DNA from: Methanocella sp. PtaU1.Bin125
Lineage (GTDB): Archaea; Halobacteriota; Methanocellia; Methanocellales; Methanocellaceae
Reading direction: 5' to 3'
Assembly: GCA_002067315.1 (NCBI GenBank)
Contig: MVRA01000215.1
Span: forward strand, 1 to 64,000
Length of the DNA: 64,000 nt
In this document: piece after piece, positions 35,313 through 43,799 of the stretch
Layout of the letters: each line of letters begins with the position of its first letter
Numbering within the stretch: position 1 is the stretch's first letter
Made by a program: the position numbers and the translations under genes
Notes under the pieces: model-generated
What the model was told of the DNA's origin: nothing
What the model saw: only the letters and a program-made list of their open reading frames with translations
Database searches by the model: none

Positions 35313-36119
35313 TTATTTTATCGCCGTGCCTTTGAAGAAGGTGTAGCAGAAGACGCCGTCGGAGGCGGTGGTCCGGTACAGGCCGGCGATGCCTTTGTCC
35401 CAGGTCGTCTCGTCGATCAGGCCGGAGGCCAGCGCCGGGCCGCGGACGCCCTCCACCATGGCGGTGAACGTGTTCATCGTGAAGCCCTCGACCAGCCCGG
35501 GGCGGCTGGCGTCGACGTAGACCATGCGAGGCGAGACGCGGACGTCCCGGAAGCCGGCCGACGCGATGAGGGGGTACAGCTCCCGGCCGATCAGCGCGTT
35601 ACCACCTGCCGATCGCTGCAGGTCGACGAGGCACCGGATGGCTCGCGTGGCCTCCAGGCTCTCCGGGTGGAAGCAGCAGGAGCCGTGATCGCCCTCGATG
35701 ACGGTGATCGTGCCGCCGGGCTTCAGCACGCGTTTCAGCGCAGCCAGCGCCTCAACCGGCCGGGGCAGGTGCTCAAGGACGAAGCAGACGAAGACGTGAT
35801 CGAACGTCCCGTCCCCGAAGGGCAGGCGAAAGATGTCGGCCACCTGGAAATCCACGTTCCTGATGCCGTTTTGCCGGGCCAGCGACCGGGCTTTTTCGAC
35901 CGAGGCGGGCGAGAGGTCGACGGAAGTGACCGCGGCCCCGGGGCTGTGCTCCGCCAGGATGATCGTCTGTGCGCCCACGCCGCAGCCCGCTTCCAGCACC
36001 CGGCTGCCCGCGGGATACACCGTATCGTGGTGCAGGATACCGGCGAGCGTATTCGCCTGGTCACGGAGGCGCGATCGCTCCCGGTCCGAGTATCCGTGGA
36101 CATAGTCATTGGCGCCCAT
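35313..36119 (-). CDS. Class I SAM-dependent methyltransferase
   Basis: A 268-residue methyltransferase: motif I VLEAGCGVGAQT, motif II TSVDLSPASVEKA, VADIFRLPFGDGTFDHVF and the post-IV segment VLKPGGTITVIEGDHG. The overall look is of the UbiE/COQ5-like group; the substrate is not known. The start at 36119 gives MGANDYVHGYSDRE, a common opening in this group. Divergent from the DHH gene. Confidence 0.85.
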   Translation of the reverse strand: MGANDYVHGYSDRERSRLRDQANTLAGILHHDTVYPAGSRVLEAGCGVGAQTIILAEHSPGAAVTSVDLSPASVEKARSLARQNGIRNVDFQVADIFRLPFGDGTFDHVFVCFVLEHLPRPVEALAALKRVLKPGGTITVIEGDHGSCCFHPESLEATRAIRCLVDLQRSAGGNALIGRELYPLIASAGFRDVRVSPRMVYVDASRPGLVEGFTMNTFTAMVEGVRGPALASGLIDETTWDKGIAGLYRTTASDGVFCYTFFKGTAIK

Positions 36120-36165
36120 ATCCTTGCCTCACCATCTGATCATCTGATAGCTTCTTATAGACATT

Positions 36166-36205
36166 CATGTTCATCAACGTTTCTGCATATACGTTGACGA
36201 ACATG
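36166..36205. promoter_or_regulatory. 14-bp near-perfect dyad
   Basis: CATGTTCATCAACG (36166-36179) and CGTTGACGAACATG (36192-36205) pair with one mismatch around a 12-base AT-rich spacer. It lies in the divergent gap between the methyltransferase and DHH genes, 47 bases from the former's start, so an operator is plausible. Confidence 0.5.
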
Positions 36206-36338
36206 GCTATACATCTCAGGTTGCAGCCGCTGACGGCGGCCGGCGAAGGGCCGCACGGTCTGTGCTTGCACCGACGCATGCCGTTTTTTACCGCAATAAC
36301 CGATATGGGCGGCCGCGTATTCATACTTAAAGGACGTT

Positions 36339-37322
36339 ATGACAACGCTGATTTTAACACATGCGGATACGGATGGCCTGTGCAGCGGCGCGCTTGCCCG
36401 GGCCGTATACGGCGACGCCCGGGTGATGTTCTCGAACCCGGTCTCTCTGCCAGCCGATATCAGGTACGCCGGCGAATACGACAGGCTCGTGGTATGCGAC
36501 ATCGCCTTCGATTTGAGCCTGGCAGGGACCGTCAAGAAGATGCTGGACGAAATTTCAGGAGCAAAAGAGATCGTGTACCTCGATCACCACCCGTTGCCCC
36601 GGGAGCTTTCGGCGCCGTGGCTGGTGCACGACACAGACTCGTGCGGCTCGCTTCTGACCTTCGACCACTTCCGCCGGGCGCTGGACGCCAACATGAGCCG
36701 GGTGGCGATGTACGGGGCGATCGGCGACTATCGCGATAATGCGCCCCTGGCCCGCGGGCTGGTGCGGCGCTGGGATAAGCGGAGCCTGTACTACCAGGCC
36801 GGGACCCTGTCGCAGGGGATCGAGATGGCAAGGAAGGACTACGACTACAAACGGCTGGTGCTCGAACGGCTCGCGAAAAACGAGCTCCCCTCGGAGATCG
36901 GCGATCTCTCCCGGCAGGCCGTGGCAGCGTCCAGACTTGAGGAGGGGCTGCGAGATCGCGTGGAACGCACCGTAGAGCGTATGCAGAATATAGCCTACGT
37001 GATCAACCCGGAAGGATTCATCTCCAAGGCCGCCATCTACGCCCGCATCTACGGAGATCGCCCGGTCGGCATCTGCGCCGATTACCGGAAGTACCGGGAC
37101 GTCTACGACATCAGCGTGCGATCGACGCCGGAGGTCGCCATGAACGAGCTGCTGAACGCCTCGGCCGTCCGTTTCGGCGGCTATGGCGGCGGCCACCCCA
37201 TGGCCGGCGGCGGCCGCATACCGGCGGACAGACTCCATCAGTTCCTCGCTGACTTCGACCGGCAGATCGGCCGGGCGCTCGCAGGTAAAGGTCAGACAGC
37301 GATATCAGTAGCGACCGGCTAA
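36339..37322 (+). CDS. DHH-family phosphoesterase
   Basis: A 327-residue DHH/DHHA1 protein. Motif I HADTDGLCSGALAR, motif II CDIAFD, motif III YLDHHPLP, and the DHHA1 substrate-binding GGYGGGHPMAGGGRIP near residue 280. It resembles archaeal RecJ-like or nanoRNase/oligoribonuclease-like enzymes that act on nucleic acid ends or short oligonucleotides; which one cannot be settled here. The first DHH motif reads HADTDG, as in many archaeal members. Confidence 0.85.
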   Translation: MTTLILTHADTDGLCSGALARAVYGDARVMFSNPVSLPADIRYAGEYDRLVVCDIAFDLSLAGTVKKMLDEISGAKEIVYLDHHPLPRELSAPWLVHDTDSCGSLLTFDHFRRALDANMSRVAMYGAIGDYRDNAPLARGLVRRWDKRSLYYQAGTLSQGIEMARKDYDYKRLVLERLAKNELPSEIGDLSRQAVAASRLEEGLRDRVERTVERMQNIAYVINPEGFISKAAIYARIYGDRPVGICADYRKYRDVYDISVRSTPEVAMNELLNASAVRFGGYGGGHPMAGGGRIPADRLHQFLADFDRQIGRALAGKGQTAISVATG

Positions 37323-37344
37323 GGCTGTGTCTGGGGGGTCGGAA

Positions 37345-37590
37345 CACACAGGGCGCGGTTAAAGACCGCAAAGAACGCAGAGGAGCGCGGAGAGCGCAGT
37401 TTCCCTTTTAGATATCGTTTACTTAAATTAAAAAAGAAACTGCGGGCTCTGCGCTCCTCTGCGATCTCTGCGGCCTTTTACCGCGCTGTAGTTCCTTCAC
37501 GCATAGCAGGACAACGACCAGATTTTCATCATCTCATACCTGACAAGGGCACCTGTCATCAGCCGACTCTCTGCGGTCTTTAACCATTTC
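37345..37590. repeat. Long imperfect inverted repeat, family B
   Basis: Between convergent DHH and mch genes. The left arm (37355-37405) uses cgcaaagaacgcagagg and gcgcagtttccc; the right arm (37432-37490) has aaactgcgggctctgcgctc and ctctgcggcc. A third fragment ctctctgcggtctttaacc (37566-37584) repeats the outer arm. Architecture as in family A but different sequence. Filling about 250 bases, it leaves no room for a gene. Confidence 0.75.
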
Positions 37591-37620
37591 TTGCGTTATC
37601 GAAATGTTTTTTCAAATTTT

Positions 37621-38565
37621 TTATGCTTTCAGGCCGTATGCGGCGAGAAGCATGGCCGGGTCGAGGCGGCCGTAGGCTTTGAGCGAGCCGTCGTGGCCGT
37701 TGACCATCAGGCGGGCGGGGGCCTGGATGGCGGGGTCGACCCGGGAGAGATCGCCCTGGGCGTCCTTGAGCAGGGCTTTAAAGCTCTTGCCGAACGATTT
37801 CGAGTTATCGGAAGTCGCGCTGGCGAACAGGTCGCTGGCCGCCTTAGCGTACAGCGAGACCATGCCATAGTAGGCGATGCTGTCCATGGACGCGTTCGTG
37901 TGGTCCTGCTCCTCGGCGCACAAGGGCGCGATCGGCACGGCGCTGGACGCAGAAGTGATGCCGGTCACGTCGTAGCCGAGCTGGAGCAGCCGGGCCATGG
38001 CCCATTCGACCGCCCGGGTGCTGGTCGCGATCGAGCCGGCGATCGAGTTCGGCCGGGCGGCCAGCGCCACCACACATTCGGGCCCGGTCGAGCACTGCTT
38101 CGCGATGAAGTCCAGCTCCTTCGCGCCGGGAAGCTTCGAGGCCAGCAACATCACGACGGCCGTCTCCGAGTCGTCCTCGTAGTCGACGGCGCTGAAGACA
38201 GGTTTGGGCTTCTGGACGATGGCCCTCGCCGGGCCGGAGGCCGCGGCGCTGAAGTCGTCGACCTTGATTTTCCAGCCAGGCATCTGGGAACACAGGCAGG
38301 CAATGGCCGGCATATCGACCCATACCTGGGTGAACTGCAGATAGTAGCTGTCGATAATGCCGGGCACGATGGAAACTCTGCCCAGCCCGCCCATCCCGAT
38401 CATGGCGTACAGGATGCCTGCGCCGATGCTGCCCGGCGCCTCGACGCCGCAGTCGATCACGGTGGACTGGTTTTCGAGGTAATAGGACCGTACGTTCAGC
38501 TCTTCTTCCCGGTTCAGCAGCTCATCGACGTAGCCCGTGACATTTTCATTGATGGAGAACATCAT
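37621..38565 (-). CDS. mch: Methenyltetrahydromethanopterin cyclohydrolase
   Basis: Catalyses N5,N10-methenyl-H4MPT hydrolysis/formation, the third step of CO2 reduction to methane. A ~315-residue protein with NENVTGYVDELLNREEELNV, STVIDCGVEAPGSIGAGI, GMGGLGRVSI and PLCAEEQDHTNASMDSI, all typical Mch segments. The ATG at 38565 (MMFSINEN) is preferred over the ATG at 38616 because family similarity begins there. It is the strongest single sign of a methanogen in the window. Confidence 0.95.
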   Translation of the reverse strand: MMFSINENVTGYVDELLNREEELNVRSYYLENQSTVIDCGVEAPGSIGAGILYAMIGMGGLGRVSIVPGIIDSYYLQFTQVWVDMPAIACLCSQMPGWKIKVDDFSAAASGPARAIVQKPKPVFSAVDYEDDSETAVVMLLASKLPGAKELDFIAKQCSTGPECVVALAARPNSIAGSIATSTRAVEWAMARLLQLGYDVTGITSASSAVPIAPLCAEEQDHTNASMDSIAYYGMVSLYAKAASDLFASATSDNSKSFGKSFKALLKDAQGDLSRVDPAIQAPARLMVNGHDGSLKAYGRLDPAMLLAAYGLKA

Positions 38566-38819
38566 AACCCTGCCGGCCAGTCGCCTGCAAATCGGCTGTA
38601 AACACTGCTGGCGCATTATCTCTATGATGCAAACGGTATAAACGTTTCGTGCATATGCGACACAGTGGATCGAGGCGTTAGAGGGCGCATTTATTTTTTC
38701 AGGGAAAGATTTATAGAATAATCCATCCTGTGTCCTTTGTATTAACCGCGATCCCGGCGATCAGGCGAGATTGAATTAAATATAATGAAAAAAATACTTA
38801 CAGGTTGTCGTGATATCCC

Positions 38820-39512
38820 TTGGTTCTCTTTGAATTACTCAGCGGCATCATTACCGAACTGATCATTGCGTTCGGCTACCCGGGCATTATCTTCCTCATG
38901 ACGCTGGAAAGCGCCTGCATGCCGGTGCCCAGCGAGATCGTCATGCCGTTCGCCGGGTTTGGCGTGCAGCGGGGCATGCTGGGCTTCTTCGAGGTGGGCA
39001 TGGCCGGCAGTATCGGCTGCCTGATGGGCTCGGTATTATCTTACGCGGTAGGCTATTACGGCGGCAGGCCGCTGCTGGAGAAGTACGGCCGGTATATCCT
39101 GATCACCCGGCACGAGATCGACGTGGCGCATCAATGGTTCGAGCGCTACGGCGTCCTGACAGTCTTCGTCGCCAGGCTGTTGCCGATCGTCCGCACGTTC
39201 GTGTCGCTGCCCGCGGGCATCGCCCGGATGGACTTCAAGCGGTTTGCGATCTATTCCTTCATCGGTTCGGTCCCCTGGTGCTTCGCGCTGGCTTACGCGG
39301 GCGTGGTGCTCGGCGAAAACTGGGCGATGCTGGAGGATTACTGGATTTATTTAGACATCCTGACAGTCATCGGCGTGCTGGCGTTCATCGTTTACGTCTG
39401 GTATAAAGTGACCCACGGCCACGTACACGCTTCCGGCCGCCGGTTCGAAGGGAACCGGAGCATAAAAGCCAGACAGAGCAACCGGAAGGTCAGGCGTGTC
39501 AGGAAGCTCTAA
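38820..39512 (+). CDS. DedA family membrane protein
   Basis: A 230-residue DedA/VTT-domain protein with LESACMPVPSEIVMPFAGF, GSVLSYAVGYYGGRPLLEKYGRY and VFVARLLPIVRTFVSLPAGIARM, the acidic and basic motifs of the family; about five membrane segments. DedA proteins affect lipid flipping and membrane homeostasis; the exact substrate here is unknown. The start is TTG at 38820, forced by an upstream in-frame TGA at 38811. A TATA-like TTAAATATAATG lies near 38776. Confidence 0.88.
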   Translation: MVLFELLSGIITELIIAFGYPGIIFLMTLESACMPVPSEIVMPFAGFGVQRGMLGFFEVGMAGSIGCLMGSVLSYAVGYYGGRPLLEKYGRYILITRHEIDVAHQWFERYGVLTVFVARLLPIVRTFVSLPAGIARMDFKRFAIYSFIGSVPWCFALAYAGVVLGENWAMLEDYWIYLDILTVIGVLAFIVYVWYKVTHGHVHASGRRFEGNRSIKARQSNRKVRRVRKL

Positions 39513-39653
39513 AATCCCGCGATCTCCGGCACCTGCACTTCCCAAAGTTTTTCTCATTTAGGCCGCGACCGGGCCGCGACCGGGCAATTTGTCACTGTTC
39601 AGTCCGGGCCCGTGCACGCGCGCGAGGCCGGCCGCCGCCTGGACACTAACAGA

Positions 39654-40415
39654 TCACGGCTTCGCGATTTCCCCGAACGCGAAGGACGGCTTCACGTCCT
39701 TGATCTTGACCTTCAGCCTCTGCCCGGGCCTGCCGCCTTTGACGAAGACCACGAAGTCGTCGACATAGGCCACCCCGTCGCCGTCGTTGCCCAGCGACTC
39801 GACGGTCACGTCCACCACGGCGCCCTTCCGTAACGCGGTGGTGAGGAAGCCCTTGCCGATCACGTAGATTTCCGCGCTCTGGGAGCGGGATGCCTGCGAC
39901 TTATAGGCGGTCGCGTACGAAAACCGGCCTTTGACATCCTTTAAAAAGTCGTCGAACATGTCCCCCTGGAAGACCTTGACCACGAAGTTGCCGCCCGGCT
40001 TCAGCAGGCGGGCGGCCACGTCGAGCGCGACGCGGCTCAGGTCGATGGAGCGGGCATGGTCCAGCGCCCAGTTGCCCGACAGGTTCGGTGCGGCGTCACA
40101 GATGACCGTGTCCACTGCGTCGACCTTCTCGAATATCTTCGCCTGCGTCTCCGGGGACGTCATGTCGCCCTTGATCGTCGTCACGCCCTCCATCGGCTCG
40201 ATCTTCTGCAGGTCGACGCCGATGACGGTGCCTTCCGACAGCTCCTTTGCGACCTGCAGCCAGCCGCCCGGGGCGGCGCCGAGGTCCACTACTACGTCAC
40301 CTTTTTTAATCAGATGATACTTTTCGTTAATATACTGCAGCTTGAACGAAGCCCGGGACCGGTAGCCCATCTGCTTCGCCTTGTTATAATACAGGTCTCG
40401 TTTCTTTCTCGGCAT
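39654..40415 (-). CDS. rlmE: FtsJ/RlmE-type rRNA 2'-O-methyltransferase with TRAM domain
   Basis: A 253-residue enzyme that would 2'-O-methylate a uridine of 23S rRNA. SAM motif VVDLGAAPGGWLQVA; the K-D-K-E tetrad is in SFKLQYI, VICDAAPNLSG, NFVVKVFQGD and SAEIYVIG. The C-terminal ~60 residues form a TRAM RNA-binding domain (GAVVDVTVESLGNDGDGVAYVDDFVVFVKGG), normal for archaeal homologues. ATG 40415 is chosen over one at 40484 because the family N-terminus begins PRKKRDLYYNKAKQMGYRSRAS. Confidence 0.93.
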   Translation of the reverse strand: MPRKKRDLYYNKAKQMGYRSRASFKLQYINEKYHLIKKGDVVVDLGAAPGGWLQVAKELSEGTVIGVDLQKIEPMEGVTTIKGDMTSPETQAKIFEKVDAVDTVICDAAPNLSGNWALDHARSIDLSRVALDVAARLLKPGGNFVVKVFQGDMFDDFLKDVKGRFSYATAYKSQASRSQSAEIYVIGKGFLTTALRKGAVVDVTVESLGNDGDGVAYVDDFVVFVKGGRPGQRLKVKIKDVKPSFAFGEIAKP

Positions 40416-40457
40416 GATTCCACCTTCGTATCGGCCTGCATACGTAATGTACCTTTC

Positions 40458-40575
40458 TAAAGACGGAGGGCACAGAGGTTTCAAGAAGTCAGATGGCGAA
40501 CGTTCATCACAGCGTCCACCTCGCCGCTATGACCTCTGTGGTGAACGCCCTTCGCGCCCTCCGGAAACCTCAGGC
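40458..40575. repeat. Imperfect inverted repeat, family D
   Basis: ggagggcacagagg (40465-40478) faces cctctgtggtgaacgccc and cgccctcc on the right (40532-40561), with internal gcgaacgttcatcacagcg pairing loosely. It sits upstream of the FtsJ gene and of the PhoU-like gene. A similar ctctacgaactctgtggac string occurs alone near 57383. Confidence 0.55.
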
Positions 40576-40580
40576 GCCGG

Positions 40581-40640
40581 TGTCTATATATAGTCTATAT
40601 ATTAATATATAACATCTATAGGTAGAATATAGATATATGG
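40581..40640. promoter_or_regulatory. TCTATATAT direct repeats upstream of PhoU-like gene
   Basis: TCTATATAT occurs twice 11 bases apart (40583-40603), followed by further ATATATA and CTATAGGTAGAATATAG strings. They overlap the likely TATA region of the gene at 40657. Similar doublets sit before other genes of the phosphate region. Confidence 0.6.
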
Positions 40641-40656
40641 TGGGTACTGGTGGCTT

Positions 40657-41667
40657 ATGAGAGAGAACATGGAAACGCGTAAAGTACAGGTGACCGGAGG
40701 CACGACGCTGATTGTCTCGCTACCCAAGTCATGGGCGAACAAGGTCAACCTGAAGGGCGGCGAGGAAGTCAGCCTCATCCCGCAGTCGGACGGGTCGCTG
40801 GCGGTCCGGACGCGGAACGTGCCCGAAGTCCATTATACCAAGACGATTTTCATCGAGGGGAAAGACGGGGACAACCTCGTGAGAGAGGTCATCGGCGCTT
40901 ACATCGCGGGATACAACTCCATCGAGCTGAAGGCGAACAAGATCCTGGCCCGACAGCGCGAGACGGTAAGAAAGACGGTGAACATGCTCATCGGCCCGGA
41001 GATCATCGAGGAGACCTCGGACAAGATCGTGCTGCAGGACGTGCTGAACCCGGCGGAGCTGCCTGTCAAGAAGAGCATCAAGCGGATGTTCATGATCGCC
41101 AGCCACATGCAGGAGAACGCGATTACGGCGTTGAAGGAAAAGGACTTCGACCTGGCCAAGGACGTCGCGGAGCGCGACAGCGAGGTGGACAAGCTGTTCC
41201 TGCTGGTCTCCAAGCAGTTCCGCATGGTCATGCGGGACATCTCGATCGCGGACAAGTTCGACATGTCGATGGAAGAGCACCTGGACATGCGCCTTTCCGC
41301 TTACCCGCTGGAGCGCATCGGCGACCACGCCAGCAAGATCTGCCACATGGTCCTCCAGATCGGCTACAAGCCGGTCCCGGAAGAGATCGTGAGGGAGATC
41401 GAGGAGGTCAACGCGCTCTCCATGAAGACCGTGGAGTATGCGGTCGACGCGCTGTTCAAGAAAAACATCGCCCAGGCCAACGCGGCCATGGCCCTGCGCA
41501 TCGAAGTGACGGAGCACATCAGGAAGATCGAAGAGAAGCTCCCCAGGCTGAACTCGGACGTCTCGGTGCCGCTGGGCATCATCCTGGACAGCATCGACAG
41601 GGTCTGCGATTACGGCACAAATATTGCCGAAACTGCGATCAACTCCGCCGTGTCCTCTAAGACATGA
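40657..41667 (+). CDS. PhoU-like phosphate regulator with AbrB-type N-terminus
   Basis: A 336-residue archaeal protein: N-terminal ~50-residue SpoVT/AbrB-like DNA-binding domain (TRKVQVTGGTTLIVSLPKSWANKVNLKGGEEV), then two PhoU-type three-helix bundles (ASHMQENAITALKEKDFDLAKDVAERDSEVDKLF; AYPLERIGDHASKICHM). PhoU proteins sense the Pst transporter state; the AbrB fusion suggests direct promoter binding. Start ATG 40657 or 40669. It stands 2 kb upstream of pstSCAB-phoU, a likely regulon. Confidence 0.9.
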   Translation: MRENMETRKVQVTGGTTLIVSLPKSWANKVNLKGGEEVSLIPQSDGSLAVRTRNVPEVHYTKTIFIEGKDGDNLVREVIGAYIAGYNSIELKANKILARQRETVRKTVNMLIGPEIIEETSDKIVLQDVLNPAELPVKKSIKRMFMIASHMQENAITALKEKDFDLAKDVAERDSEVDKLFLLVSKQFRMVMRDISIADKFDMSMEEHLDMRLSAYPLERIGDHASKICHMVLQIGYKPVPEEIVREIEEVNALSMKTVEYAVDALFKKNIAQANAAMALRIEVTEHIRKIEEKLPRLNSDVSVPLGIILDSIDRVCDYGTNIAETAINSAVSSKT

Positions 41668-42282
41668 CGGTTGCGATTATCCGGCATGGATACGGCCAAT
41701 GCTACCGCCTATAGCGGTCAGGCCAGCCCCGGTTAACCTCTTTTCTATATAGCCCTATATTATACCTGTACAGAACGATTATCAGGTGTTCAGGCTACTA
41801 ATTGTACGGGTGTGTCACCCGTTGTATTATGAGGAATCTGTCGCGATGCCCGGGCCGACAATCGGGCATCGTCACGATTACCCGGCGAGAGCAAACAGAT
41901 ACCGTCCGGCGCTCGTTACAATTCCTCGACGGGCGCCCCGCCTGTATCAAACCTCACCAGCAAAGCATCAAGATAAAAAACGATAAACACCGCGATGATG
42001 CAATCGATAATACACCTCCCATAGGCAGACGTAATGGCGGAGCGGTTTCTTTTATAACATAATTTTTTGGGGGCAGAAATCGCTAATCTGTCCTGAGAGC
42101 ATATGGTCGTGGCGTTCTCACAGCCGGATCCCGCGTCGTAGCCGAACCGGTACGGGGCTGATGATGGCATTAAAAATTATTTGAAAACGGCCCGTGGTAT
42201 TGCGGCCGATTTCTATGCAGCCCCGGTACCTGATACATCGGTACCTCGGGCGGAGCATTCAATCTGTGAAATATCCGAAAGA
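41668..42282. other. 615-base intergenic region between convergent genes
   Basis: No gene with protein-like composition was found. It contains a promoter-like TTCTATATAGCCCTATATTATACC near 41738 and two hairpins described in the next entry. The right half includes a T-run near 42062 (aattttttgg) and loose inverted ggtacc strings near 42223-42245. Confidence 0.5.
41760..41975 (+). ncRNA. Candidate non-coding RNA
   Basis: A TATA-like stretch (~41741-41760) is followed by two strong hairpins: ACGGGTG-tgt-CACCCGT (41805-41821) and CGATGCCCG...CGGGCATCG (41844-41871, 10-base loop). Nothing protein-like covers them. Promoter doublet, spacing and hairpins suggest a transcribed structured RNA in the phosphate region; no known family was recognised and the ends are approximate. 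Confidence 0.3.
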
Positions 42283-43146
42283 TCACAGGATGAAGTCGCT
42301 GATGATCTGCCTCTCGCACTCGACCCGGGCCTCTATACGGACATAGTTCTCGATCCCAGACCCGGTGAGCTTGGGCCGCAGGAGCTCGTCGACCTGGAAG
42401 ACGCCGGCCGAGCCGGACATCCTGATCGTGATCTGCACCGGCTTGACGGCCCCCTTTCCCACCTCGACGGACTCGATCGCTTTGGCGGAGACCGCGTGTA
42501 TCTTGCTGTTCAGGCTCTCGTCGTCCCACAGCCGTGTCCGCCCGTGGGCCATGTCCAGCGCGTCACTCACCCGCAGGATGCCCGCCTCGACCGTCAGCGG
42601 CTTCGCGGGCGGGTGGTGGGCTGAGATGCAGTGCAGGACCTCGGCCGTGATGATCGTCGCCTGCTCCCGCGGGTACGTCCCCGCCAGGATTTGTCGCAGC
42701 AGCGGCGCCGCGAGGCATATGCTGTGCTCCGCGTGGCAGTCGCGGTGGACGGCGTGGCCGATGTCGTGCAGGCAGGCGGCCAGGAACAGTACGACCTCGG
42801 CATCGTTATAGGTGAGGCCGTAATCCCTCATGCACGAGGGCTGCACCCCCTCCTCGCCCAGCAGCCGCAGCAGCTTGAGGGCGTGGTTCGCCACGATCTC
42901 CATGTGCTTCTGCCCGTGGTCCGAGTAGCCCAGCCGGTTCATGGCGACTATGTTCGAGCACCGCCATAGCGCATGCAGTTCCTCGTTCCTTTCGACGCGG
43001 GCCTTGATCAGTCCAAGCACGCGGTTATCGCCCGGGGGCATGTCGAACTTTTCGTCGATCGCTGGCGCCTCCGCGAAAGAATATTCATCGACGAACTCCC
43101 ATCGGTTCTTCCTTTCTTCATTTTTCTCAATAGTCTCGGTTTCCAT
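42283..43146 (-). CDS. HD-domain phosphohydrolase
   Basis: A 287-residue protein with SDHGQKHMEIVANHA (first His), CLHDIGHAVHR (HD motif), CHAEHSICLA and RVSDALDMAHGRTRL, the HD metal-site order. The C-terminal ~90 residues look like a regulatory or oligomer domain. Substrate unknown; HD enzymes hydrolyse phosphomonoesters, nucleotides or cyclic dinucleotides. The start at 43146 follows a TCTATATAA doublet on the minus strand (43183-43207). Its placement next to phosphate genes is suggestive only. Confidence 0.8.
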   Translation of the reverse strand: METETIEKNEERKNRWEFVDEYSFAEAPAIDEKFDMPPGDNRVLGLIKARVERNEELHALWRCSNIVAMNRLGYSDHGQKHMEIVANHALKLLRLLGEEGVQPSCMRDYGLTYNDAEVVLFLAACLHDIGHAVHRDCHAEHSICLAAPLLRQILAGTYPREQATIITAEVLHCISAHHPPAKPLTVEAGILRVSDALDMAHGRTRLWDDESLNSKIHAVSAKAIESVEVGKGAVKPVQITIRMSGSAGVFQVDELLRPKLTGSGIENYVRIEARVECERQIISDFIL

Positions 43147-43364
43147 CGCATGCGGTTTAACGAGGCTGAAGCATAGACGTTATCGACATAGATTATATAG
43201 AATATATATCTAAGGAACATTGAATACCATGGCCATGACCAGCCAGAGGGAAAAATTGTGCTTTCACGGCAGGGGTTCTATAAGCCGCCCCTGTGTAAGA
43301 GATTACATTTATTTCCGCTAAATCGGCCATGCGATAGCTGTTCAGCGGTTATTTCAGCGGTGAA

Positions 43365-43405
43365 AACTATATATATCTATATAAATTATAACCTAAAACT
43401 ATATA
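43365..43405. promoter_or_regulatory. CTATATAT doublet upstream of the microprotein gene
   Basis: CTATATATAT and CTATATAAAT start 10 bases apart (43370-43390), followed by another ACTATATACTTATC. They precede the small four-cysteine gene by about 35 bases. Confidence 0.55.
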
Positions 43406-43430
43406 CTTATCTGAAGGTATGATACAAATC

Positions 43431-43592
43431 ATGGTAAAAACAGAAACGATCACCCAAAAGACCACCGAAATGCAGCCGCTATCACAGGCCAGCCCCTGCG
43501 TGGACTGCATCTTCTGGTACAGGTGCCGGGGCGGCAAGCTTGACTGCCTCTTCAGGGCGCCGTTGAGCATGACAGAAAGCGTCAGGGCATAA
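43431..43592 (+). CDS. 53-residue four-cysteine microprotein
   Basis: An ATG frame of 53 codons too short for routine gene calls: it opens MVKTETITQKTTEM and has cysteines at 23, 26, 32 and 39 (CVDC, RCRGG, LDCL; C-x2-C-x5-C-x6-C). The cysteine spacing suggests a bound Zn2+ or Fe-S cluster. A strong AT-rich promoter precedes it and codon use is GC-rich in the third position like real genes around it. It lies between the HD gene and pstS. No family is recognised. Confidence 0.55.
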   Translation: MVKTETITQKTTEMQPLSQASPCVDCIFWYRCRGGKLDCLFRAPLSMTESVRA

Positions 43593-43699
43593 GCCCCGAC
43601 CACTATTTATATAGGCCAATTCCCGGCAATGCTGGAATCGTTTTACCCGGTCACAGCCATTATATTCATGACCGTTTTATCAATGGTCTTCATACTTTT

Positions 43700-43745
43700 T
43701 ACCGCATGTTTCTATATATTCTATATATCACTATTGTCAGTACAT
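43700..43745. promoter_or_regulatory. TCTATATAT doublet upstream of pstS
   Basis: TCTATATAT occurs twice in a row (43711-43728, step 9), followed by CACTATTGTC. A second TATA-like run, GGTTATATTTAACACC, is at 43747. The doublet resembles those before the PhoU-like and microprotein genes. Confidence 0.55.
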
Positions 43746-43799
43746 AGGTTATATTTAACACCCCATAGTCTTACTAATCGCTACAAGGTGAACAAGCAA

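Noticed and set aside
39430-39460. ggttcgaagggaacc as a tRNA T-arm
   Set aside because: Lies within the dedA coding region and no acceptor or anticodon arm can be folded around it.
43629-43799. Upstream extension of pstS
   Set aside because: AT-rich promoter DNA; the lipoprotein signal starts at the ATG at 43800, which has a ribosome site.
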